Shown here piece by piece: positions 43,842 through 54,500 of a stretch of DNA of 64,000 nucleotides. Position numbers and translations under genes: made by a program. Below the pieces are notes generated by a model. It had not been told where the DNA came from. It saw only the letters and a list, made by a program, of their open reading frames with translations, and ran no database searches. The number at the start of each line of letters is the position of its first letter. Position 1 is the first letter of the stretch. The DNA comes from Stentor roeselii (Eukaryota > Ciliophora > Heterotrichea > Heterotrichida > Stentoridae): NCBI GenBank assembly GCA_006503475.1, contig RSEH01000261.1, positions 1-64,000 on the forward strand, given 5' to 3'.

Positions 43842-45506
43842 ATGGAACTAGGAGAATTAGGAAAGTATCTAATCGCCTCAAGTCTTTTCGCCGGAGTATC
43901 TCACGATTCATCAGAAGATATATTGAACTGGTGCAAAATAAACGACGAAAAATACACTGACTTCGACTTCACGGCCAGTTTTTTATCTTTAAGCCACCAG
44001 GGTGAGTCCTCCTCAAAATACAAGAACTGGAGCAAGTACCGTTGGCTTCGAATATCAGAATTTTCTTCAGAAATCGAGATATTCAAAGACACAGTCTCAC
44101 CTCTAGACATTCTTCAAGGAGCCTTGGGAGACAGTAACTTCCTCTGTTGTCTTTCAATCCTCTGCGAGTACCCAGACCTGATAAAATCCTTATTCATTAC
44201 AAAAACTTACAACAAATACGGCCTTTTCTCTGTGAACCTCTGCACTGACGGTGTTTGGACGAGTTACTTACTTGATGATTACTTTCCTTGTGGCCAGACG
44301 ATTAACTGCCCAGTTTTTTCACAGTGCATCAAAGGGGAAGCTTGGGTAATGATCATGGAAAAGGCCTGGGCGAAAAGGGTAGGAAGCTATGAAAATACTG
44401 AACTTTCATCTTTAGCTGATTGCCTCAGAGACCTCACTGGAGCACCTACAAGGGAAATCAATCCAGACCCTTTATCTTGGGATGATATTTCACAGTGCAA
44501 AGAAAGAAATTATGTCGTTGCTGCCTCTGCTGGATCTACCAAGTCTTCACATAAATTACTTGAAACTGTCGGACTTTTGGGAAATATTAGTTATGCTGTT
44601 CTTAGAACTGCTGATGTTGGTGAAAGAATTATACAACTTAGAAACTCTTGGTCGAAAACTGAGTGGAATGGAGATTGGAGTGATAATTCTGATAAGTGGA
44701 CTTCGAAAAGTAAGAAAAAAGTTGGACATGTTGGAGAGGAAGATGGAACTTTTTGGATGAGTTTTCATGATTTTTGTGAATATTTTAGCAATGTTACGGT
44801 TTGTGAATATACTCAGGGATGGGTGCTAACCTCACAGCAGATGAGTCATGATGTGAATAGTTTCTGCGTATTCGAAATTGAGGTTCCAAAATCAGACGAA
44901 TACGTTTTAAGCATCCATCAAAAAGACAAAGTCCTTCAAAGCATGTACGAAAAATACGACTACAGCCTTGTAAGAATAGTGATCTGCCGAGAAGGCCGAA
45001 GAGGAACAGAGTACGCATTAGGCAAGAAAGGCCAAGCGCGAGAAGTATCAAGCAGACTGAACCTTCGAAGAGGAAAGTACAGCATTCTCGTGATGTGTGA
45101 TTGGGTTAGCAGCGAAAGAGACTTCGTGGTTTCCATTTACGGCTCTCAAACAGTTCAAATCACGAATCTTGGCCCTGTGGAAGGCTTCCTGGAAAAGATT
45201 TATATACAAAAATCAGAAGAATTACCTCCTATTGACTACTCTCGTGAAGGATTTCCGCAGATTTTCAAGTACCATGAGTTTTTACCGGAAGGCTTTGGGT
45301 ATTTCTATATTAAAAACTCAAGTGATTCGCTGGCTTTGAGGGAAAAGACGTTCTTTAAAGTATTCAAAAATCTGAAACTCCTGCCTCCGTTCAAAGATAA
45401 CTCGTTTGACGTGACTGTGGCTCCAGGGAAAGACTGTCTTATCTTACTAAAAGTGACAGCAGATGACTACCGTTTAGAATCTTCAAGCACTTATTCCAAG
45501 CTTTAA
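43842..45506 (+). CDS. Calpain-fold protein lacking catalytic Cys and His (pseudoprotease)
   Basis: Protein of 554 residues with a calpain CysPc domain from about residue 25 to 320. The active-site block reads QGALGDSNFL, so the usual catalytic Cys (QGxLGDCWFL) is Ser98. The His block (usually KGHAYSV) reads NISYAV, with Ile249 in place of His. The Asn/Trp block is kept (QLRNSWSKTEWNGDWSD). The C-terminal half resembles the C2-like calpain beta-sandwich domain (CVFEIEVPKSDEYVLSIHQ, then GKYSILVMCDW). With two of three catalytic residues gone it cannot be a normal Cys protease. Calpain-6 and many protist calpains show similar losses and act as scaffolds. The start has context AATAAATGG. Its stop is 3 bp from the stop of the convergent giant gene. 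Confidence 0.85.
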   Translation: MELGELGKYLIASSLFAGVSHDSSEDILNWCKINDEKYTDFDFTASFLSLSHQGESSSKYKNWSKYRWLRISEFSSEIEIFKDTVSPLDILQGALGDSNFLCCLSILCEYPDLIKSLFITKTYNKYGLFSVNLCTDGVWTSYLLDDYFPCGQTINCPVFSQCIKGEAWVMIMEKAWAKRVGSYENTELSSLADCLRDLTGAPTREINPDPLSWDDISQCKERNYVVAASAGSTKSSHKLLETVGLLGNISYAVLRTADVGERIIQLRNSWSKTEWNGDWSDNSDKWTSKSKKKVGHVGEEDGTFWMSFHDFCEYFSNVTVCEYTQGWVLTSQQMSHDVNSFCVFEIEVPKSDEYVLSIHQKDKVLQSMYEKYDYSLVRIVICREGRRGTEYALGKKGQAREVSSRLNLRRGKYSILVMCDWVSSERDFVVSIYGSQTVQITNLGPVEGFLEKIYIQKSEELPPIDYSREGFPQIFKYHEFLPEGFGYFYIKNSSDSLALREKTFFKVFKNLKLLPPFKDNSFDVTVAPGKDCLILLKVTADDYRLESSSTYSKL

Positions 45507-45509
45507 TAA
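45507..45509. other. 3-bp spacer between convergent stop codons
   Basis: The plus-strand TAA ends at 45506 and the minus-strand TAA occupies 45510-45512. Transcripts of both genes must therefore overlap or end inside the neighbour's coding region. Confidence 0.85.
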
Positions 45510-48500
45510 TTAATCTCGTCTAGAGTTAGAAAACTTGAACCTTGGGTTAATAATCTCTTCCCCCGCATGAGGTAAAGTCCTATCAAGAGCACTAATCCTG
45601 ATTTCCTTAAGATCAAATCCCGAGTCCGTCCTTTCCCAATCAGGTTCATAAAGTCCCGCTTCTCCAGTCATCCTCATCTGTTTTTTCTTCGCATCCCTCG
45701 CATCTTTAGCTTCAAGTCTCTGCAAATAAATATCTTCAAGTTCCTTATTTCGTGCAAAGTCAGGCTGTACTACTTTTTTCACTCTTTTTTTCCTTTTAAT
45801 TTTTTTCCTCCTTCCCCTGAACCCCCCATCAAAAGAATCAGAGTCATAATCAGGAACCGAGACTTGGTTCAAGTCAATATTATGATAAAACTGTTTCTTT
45901 TTCGAAAAGCCTTCTGAACTTCCAGAAGAAAAAGAAGCCTCTTCCCACCCAGGGTCATCATCTAAGTCTTCAATCAAATTAGCCAGATTTGCAAGTTTCC
46001 TTCTGTCATAATTATCGTCATTTCTCTTGCTGATGTTGATCGGCTTTAAGTTCTTAACAGGACGTTTCACAATTTGCGAAGGGGTCACCCAGCCGAAGTC
46101 ATCTTCATCAATTGCAAAAGGACTAAGTGGTTCAGGTTCATCACTTTTTTCACTTGCTGAAGGCAGGACTTTAGGAAATTCAGCTTTTCTTTCAAGGTCG
46201 ATTATTTTCGCACCTTTGAAATTTCTTCTTACTTTAACCCTTTGATTAGTCAACTTGTGGTTCAAGGTCGCGATGTGGACGTCGTCTTTATCGATGACTG
46301 CTCTTGGAATATCAAAGTCATTTCTATCAATTCCAGGAACGTTAGGAACAAGTTCGCCAGCCTCGTCGATGACCTGCGCGCCGTCAAAGGTTTTGCGAAT
46401 TTTGACGTCCTCGCCAGTTTCATTATGCATGACGACGACGACTTCAGGGTCATCAGGGTCTGGAAAAGCGTTTGTGAATTGAAAGTCTTTTTCATTTTTT
46501 ACAGTTTCACCAATTAAGAAGTGATTTGGATTATTCACTTTTTTTTCCAGGTCAACAATGCGAGCGCCTTTGAAACTTCTTTTAACTCTAACTTTTTCTC
46601 CTGTTTTCGCTGTTAAAGTCGCGAATCTGACATCTTCTTCATCTACTTTTGTTTTGGTTTTGTCGAAGTTGGACAAGTCGACTGGTGGAAGAGACTCGAT
46701 GTTCTTGTTTTCGAGGTCTACGATTCGAGCACCTTTGAAACCCTTGCGAATCACGATTCGCTTGCCTGTTGGCTTGTGAAGGACTGAGACTAGGTCAGGG
46801 TTGTTTGGGTCTGCGATGGCTTTTTCGAGTTCAATGTCTTTTTCTTCTTTGATATGCGCCATGATTTCAGAGTCGCTTTTTTCACTTTCTTCACTTTTTT
46901 CACTTTCTTTACTTTTTTCGCTTTTGATTTCTTGACTGCTCAGTTTGAAGTCTTTTTCTTCTTTGATCTGAGCTTTGATTTCAGAGTTGCTTTCTTGGCT
47001 GGTCAGTTCCAAAAGGTCCTTTTTGCTCATTTTCGCAGGTTCTGCCTGGTTTTCAAAGTCAAATTGCTCGACTATTTCCTTTTTCTCTTCTTCTAAAACA
47101 GGTTCTTCAATGCTGGGCTCGTCTTCTTCAGTGAAAGCTACAATTTCAGTGAATTCATTGATTTTATCATCGAGGTCTAAAGGTCTATAAAACAATCCTT
47201 GAGGTCGAGTGACTCTCAGTTTACATTCATTGAACATGACTTCAAACTCCCTCGGCTCTTCAGGTTCTTCAATGATCATGGTAAGTTCATCATTTTCTTC
47301 ACTTTTATCTAAAATTTCTTCACTTTTATTTAAAATTTCTTCTCCAAAAGGTTCTTCATCGAAATTTGCTGGCGGTTCAGGTTTTTTAAGAGTTTCTGGA
47401 AAGACTTCAACGAAATCATTAACCAACAAAGGAAAAGAGTTAGTTCTTTGAAGTTTACTCTTTGGACTTGAAGTAGAAGAATCTGGGTTTGACTTCGAGA
47501 TGTGCTTTTTAACTGGTCTTTTCGTTGGAGATAAAGGAACGAGTGAGGTGAGGTCGAGATGAGGGAACATCTCGATAAGTTCCTTGATCGAATGAGAAGA
47601 TTCCAAAAATTCGCCAGGTTCGAACTGCCCTGGAGTGAGTTTTTTTTCGTATTCTTTTTTCATCAATTCACTTTCCCTTCTCTTGATATCGAAAATAATA
47701 AGAATTCCGAGAATAAAAGTGAGAATAAGAGAGTCTAAAGTGAACATCCAAAGCCAAAGAAACGTGTCAATATCCGTTAAAATCAGCAACTCAGCGATAA
47801 AAACAGGGATAAAAGTGCATAAAACACTGATATACCCGTAAAAAACCAGAGGTTTTATCACTTTTGTCTGGTCTTCATAAGTCGCAAGAAACCCTGAATA
47901 CCCGAAGATTCCAGAGAACTTAAGTCGAATAGTATGAAAAGAAACGACTCCAGCAAGTACAAGAATGACAAGATTACATTTCAGATGATTTTTCCTCCAA
48001 AACAAGTACTTTCTATCATAAATGTAAACTTTTCTTATATAGTGAACCATGAACATCACATTACAAACCAAATGAAAGACCAAAGCTCCAAGTACCAAGA
48101 AAAAAGCGACAGTAAGAACCGCATTGCCCCCAACAGCATCATCCTGCACAAGTCTTCTAGAATCTCCAGACTCGCCCTGTGCAGGAAGATACCCAGCGAT
48201 AAAAACCCAAGAAACCGCTGAGAGACCTGACCACAAAGCAATCGTACTTGTCACAACTTGAACACCGGAACTTGCAAGTTTCGTTAACCCGATGATTCCC
48301 ACAGAAGCGAAAGAAATTCCACTAAAAGGAAAAGGAACAGGCTTCCCTTGAAAAGTCGGATTTGATGATGATTTTTTTACTGTTGAATTATTCGAAGAGT
48401 TAGAAGAAGATGACTCTGAACAGTTAGGATTTTTGCATTTTACACAATCTTGTCCTAATATGATGTAATTCTCTGTCGGACACTGATCTACACATGAAGA

Positions 48501-51500
48501 CCCCAGCAGATATTTAAAATCTGGGCAAGATGTGCAAGTTGTTACTTTTTCAAGACAAGTCCTGCAGTTAGAGCTGCAGTCTAAACATTTATTTCCTGAA
48601 ATAATCGTGAAATTTTCAGGACATTCAGAAATACATGACCCGTTATAGATAAAGTACCTGTTGTCAGAGCAAGTAGTGCAGTTTGTAGTTGTTTTACTGC
48701 ATGTTTTGCAGATTTGAGAGCAAGGTTCACATGGTTTTGAGCTTTTCACTCTGACTTCTCCTGACTTGCAAGGTGCAGTGCAAACGCCGTCATCCATTAG
48801 AACCCAAGAATCTTGAGCACATTTCGTGCATTGAATCGAACTTTTATAGCAAGTCTCGCACATCGCATCACAGTCCAAACAGACTTCTCCTTCTTCATAT
48901 TGTCCATCAGGACAAATGAACTCACATGAAAAGTCTTTTAAATTAAACCCTTCTGGACAACTTGTGCATTTTGTAGACTTTTCAGTGCAGTTTAAACAGT
49001 TCACTGAGCAAGGAATGCAAAGTCCTTTACTTGAAAAGTAACTTTCTGGACATTCCATTACACAAGAGTTGTTGAAGACTAGTCCAGTTGAGCAAGAACT
49101 GCATTTATCAACTGTTCCGATGCAGGTCTTGCAAACATCGTTGCAAGGTTGACATTCAAGTCCTACTTGGACTGTTCCGTCTTTACAACTCACGACGCAT
49201 TTTCCACTTTTAAGAGAAGACCCTGAAGGACAACTCGTGCAAAAGTCTTCGCGGACTTGGCAGGTTTTGCATAAATAAGAACAGGGAAGACAGTCATTTC
49301 CACTTAGATAAAGTCCTGATACACATCCTAGACAAGTTGTTGAAGTTTGGAAGCACTCTGTGCAGTTTGAATCACATTCAAAACATTCTCCATTTGAGAG
49401 ATATTTTCCCTTCACACAAGAATTACACTCGGATTTTGAATTTATGCATGTTAGACAGTTCGAATCGCATACAACGCAAGTGTTACTGAGAAGAGTCTTC
49501 GAACTATCGCAAGATAAACAGTTTTTCGAGGAATTTTCACATGTTTTACATGAAGAATCACAGGACAAGCAAGAACTTCCAGATAAAAAATAACCCTGAG
49601 AGCAGGAAGTGCATTTACTAAATGAATTTTCACAAGTTTTACAGTTATTCTGGCATTTTCCACATTCACCTCCAATGATAAAATCATCATTAAAACACGA
49701 TGCACATTTCGTGAAACTTTCAATACATGAAGCGCAAGATGACTTGCAAAAATCACAAACTCCTTTAATTAAAGTTTTTCCTGAAGAGCAAGAAGTGCAG
49801 TTATTTGCTGAGATTTCGCATTCTTTACATGAGGAACTGCAGGAAGTGCAGATTCCATTCGAATTTCCGAATTTTCCTGGTAAACACTTTGTGCAAAAAG
49901 TTGGACTCCCTGCACAGCCGACACAAGACTGGTCGCATTGAAAACATTGATTAGAACTAAGGTAAAATCCCAGTTCACAGCTGGTGCAATTATCTTTCAC
50001 CATTGAACACTCGTAACATGAATCAGAACACTCAAAACAAGTACTTCCTAATAAAAAAAGTCCACTTTTGCAGGTAATACAACCATTTGAGTTCTCACAA
50101 GTCTTACAAGATGCTTGACAAGCAATACATTTACCATTATTCAAGTAAAACTCTTCTTTACATTCTATACAAAATGATGCAGTTGTTTTACAGTTTAAAC
50201 AGTTGGAACTACAGGGCAAGCAAAGGGAATTAGAAAGAAAATAAGAAGTTTTACATTCAGTGCAATTTGAAGATTGTAGGAAACATTCTGTGCAGTTAGA
50301 ACTGCAACTTTTACAGATTCCATTTGAATCTGAGAATTGTCCTGAAGGACACTCAGGAGGATCGACGCATTCTTTATAAATATTCAGCACTTTTCCTGTA
50401 TAACAAGCAGTGCATTGATTAACCTTGTCTTTGCATTCTTTGCAGTTGGTATCGCATGGCAAGCACTGAGTACTGCTTTGACTAGTATTTGTGTACCCAG
50501 CTGGACATGAAGAGTAACAAAAACCATCTAACATCAACTTCCCAGAACTGCAGCTAAGGCAAAAATATTCACTTCCTAAACAAGTCAGACATCCAATGCA
50601 AGGCACACAAGAAGTAGGCGAAGATTCAGTTAAAGTGAACCCAGAAGCACATTGAGATTTACAAGAACCTTTACTAAGCACAAGCCCAGAAAGACATTTT
50701 GTACAATTAGTGACAACTCCTGAACATTCCACACAGTTACTATCACAATCATAACAAACACTATTAACCTCTACAGTTTTCCCTTGAGGACAGGATGAAT
50801 AACAAGAATCCTGGTAAAGTTTTCTACCAGGACTACAAGAAGTGCATTTTTTTGCACTTCCTGAGCATTCGAAACAAGAAGAATCACAAGCTTTGCATTG
50901 AATGAGGTCTTTATAAGTATTATTAGGGCAGTTCAAATAGCATTTTCCATCATACAACAAGAGCTGAACCTTATTAGTATCAAGAGAACAAGAAGTGCAG
51001 TAGACTGAAGACACGCAAGTATTACAAGGATAACTACAGTTCGAACAGGAAGTCCCTGACTGGTACTGCCCGTAGGGACATGAAGAATCCCCGAGACATA
51101 TTGAGTTATCATAAAGACAGTCTTCAGTATTGCAAAACTTGTCACAGTTACTATTGTAAAGCAAGGCTTGACTACATCCTTCCGCGCAGTACTGAGAACA
51201 TTCTTCAAGTCGCGGTTCATACCCTTCAGGACAAGTGGCAACACACGTGGTTTGATGCAGGTAATACCCAGATATGCAAGTCAGGCACTGACTTACACTA
51301 TTTCTGCAGGTCTTGCAATTGCTACTGCAAGGTAAACAGTTGGTCCCGACTTGGATCGTGGTTTCCTTTGGACATTGATCAATGCATGAAGAACCTGATA
51401 GAAATAATTCAGGATGACAGGAAAGACAATTAGAAGTTGTTGATGAACATGAAGTGCAGTTGTTTGTGCATGATTGACATGTTGATGGACTTTCATTGGT

Positions 51501-54500
51501 AACAGTGTACCCTGTATCACAAGTAGGCTGGCAAATGGAACCTTGAAGGACGTAAGATGAGTTGCATTTCACACAATTATCATAAACTCCTGAACATTCA
51601 AGACAATTACTAAAGCACGGCAAACATACTGAATTTTTCGCTACTGTGTAAGGACTCGGACAGGACGATATGCAAGTGCCTTCATAAAGAAACTTCCCAG
51701 AAGGGCAGGTTACACAAGTTGTAGTCTTTTTATTACATTCTTTACATTCTTCACTACATTTCATACAAAATACTCCAACCTGGGTATACCCTGAATTGCA
51801 AGTTGATTTCTCAATACAAGAAGAATTTTTAAGTAGTAAAAGTTCACCTGTTGAAATCGACTTAGCACAAGATGTACAGACTGATAATGAAGTGCATTCT
51901 TGACAAGGGTAACTGCAACTTTCACATATTGACCCTGAGGAATATTTTCCTGAACCGCAAGTTCCAAGATTGCATTGTTGGTTGTCGAGGTTGCAGTCTT
52001 GTGTATTGCAGACTTGATCACATTTACTGTCAGTTAACAAGTCATTAGTGCATCCAGTGTTACATGGCGATGTCGAAGTTTCCAACACACAAACGCCTAA
52101 ACTGACAACGTATCCACTAGGACATTGAGAAATGCAAGAATTTTCAAATAAATAAGTTCCATCTGAGCAAGAGTCACAACTTGACTTATCTGAACAAGTT
52201 TTACAAGTCTTTCCACATGTTTCGCACTCACTGGTGCCATGAAAAGTTCCTTGAGGACAGACTGTGACGCACTTTCCTGAAATAAGATATAAAGGACTGT
52301 TGCATTGAGTGCATATTGAAGCACTTTCTTTGCATTCTTTGCATCCTTCACAAGCAACACATTTTCCAGAGTTATTAAAATACCCTGAGTTACAGTAAGG
52401 AACACAATTCCAGTCCTGTAAGACTAAAGGTGAATAGCATTCAGTGCAGTTATCTATTGAAGTAGAACAATATTTACATTTTCCGTCACAATCGTAACAA
52501 TTTAAAGAATCGACTTGCACTGAAGTTTGACTAGGACAGTTAAAAACGCATTGATTGTTGTAAAGCTTGTAACCTGTCACACATGAAGTGCAAGTTGAAC
52601 TTTTAAACACACAAGACTCGCAGAACTCGTCACAGTCTTGGCAAGTTATTCCAGAGATAAATGTTTTATCTGGGCAGGAAAGCAAGCATCCACCATTGTA
52701 TAAATATTGTAAAGCACCTGTGGTTTTATCAGCTTTACATGAAGTGCAGTAGGTTGCTTGCCCGATACAATTATTGCAGGGATCTGAGCAATTAAAACAA
52801 CTTCCATCTTTTTCATATTTATTTGATCCACAAGCTACAGTGACTCTTAAACAATTCCCGTTATCATTTGCACAGCTTGTAGTGTTGCAAACTAAGTCAC
52901 AGTTAGAATTGTTAAGAATCGATACCGGGCACCCATCTGCGCAATCTGAAACCGTTACTTCTACACAGACTTTATTTATCTTGCTGTACCCTTGAGGACA
53001 GGCAGTTACACAATTATTTCCCATTAAGCTGTAAATCCCTGAACAAGAAGTGCATTTATTCCAGTAGTCAATACAAGTGGAACAAGAACTAAAACAAGCA
53101 TTACATTGTCCACTTTCTAAAAAGTATCCATTAGAACAAGAAGAAACACATGACCCAGCCTGTAAGTACTTCGGAGATTCACAGGTAAGACAGTTGTTCA
53201 CGTTGGTTTTACATGTTTTACAATTTGAATTGCATTGCTCACAAGAATGAGACTCTTCAGAAGCTACAGTTGTTTGTGCAGGGCATTCGGAAAAGCATTC
53301 ATTTGAATATAAATACATTCCTGATGTGCAAGATGTGCAAAATGTTAAAGATCCTGAACAGGTCGCACATGGCTGTGTGCAAAGTGTGCAAACTTTGTCA
53401 ATTGCAAGATAGGCACTACTTGGACAGCTGTCTAAACAAGAACCTTCTAGAACATACTTGAAATTGCTGCAGGATGTGCAATATGAACTGGCTCCTGTGC
53501 ATGTAGAGCATTGAGTATCACACTTTGAGCATTGGGAACCATCTTGAAAGTAACCTGTACTGCATTTATCGACACATTCGTTTATTTGGAGTAAATATCC
53601 TTCGATACAAGTGGTGCAGGTTTTCTGAGAGCCTGAACAATATTCGCAAGGACTTATACAGATCAAACAGTTTTTTATGACCGCAGCATAACCTAGAGGG
53701 CAGGTGGTTAAACAGGACGAATCAAAAAGGTAATAGTTACTGATACAACTAGTACATGAAATAGTGTCAACAGCGCAAGTATCACACGGAGAAACACAAG
53801 GATCACACAAAGAATCCGTTTCAATATATTTCCCAGTATTCGGGCAAGACTCAACACAGCTCGTAGACAACAGCTTATAAGGACTCTTACACGAAGCACA
53901 AGTACTGACAGTATCAGTGCAAGTTTTGCAAGGGTCCTGACAAGCCACACAAGTATTTGAACTCGAATCAGATGTATACCCATCAGGGCATTTAGCATAA
54001 CAAACTCCTGACAACAAATACGTTTGTTTGCTAGTTGTAGAGCTTACTGCGCATGTTAAACAATTTGATGACGATGAGCAGGTCTTGCAAGGATTTGTGC
54101 ATAAAATACAATGAGTTCCATTTCCCCAGTAACCGTCTTGACAGTTGGAGTTGCAAGTATCACTGTAAAGATAAGGATTTGATTTAGAAGAATCGCAACT
54201 GGTACATTTGGAAATTGATCCTGAACAGGTTAAACAAGGATTACTGCAGGCAACACATAATTTATCAGATGTTGAAGAATCGTCTGTGTATCCGTCTTTA
54301 CATTTTGAAAAACAACTCAAGTCGTATAAGTAAGGATAACCTGAACCTTGGTCACAACTTGTGCAATTACTTGGAAGGCCTGTGCATGTTAGGCATATTG
54401 ATTCGCAAGTGAAAGAAGAGGTGATTGAATTCGATTTGTCGATCAAGTAACTATCAGAAGTTTTTGTAAGTAGTGACCAGGCTGATGTTGTTATTTGGGT

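Noticed and set aside
48480-54410. The Cys-rich region as a string of separate small genes
   Set aside because: The frame is continuous with a signal peptide at one end and membrane helices and a tail at the other, so one giant protein is the simpler reading.
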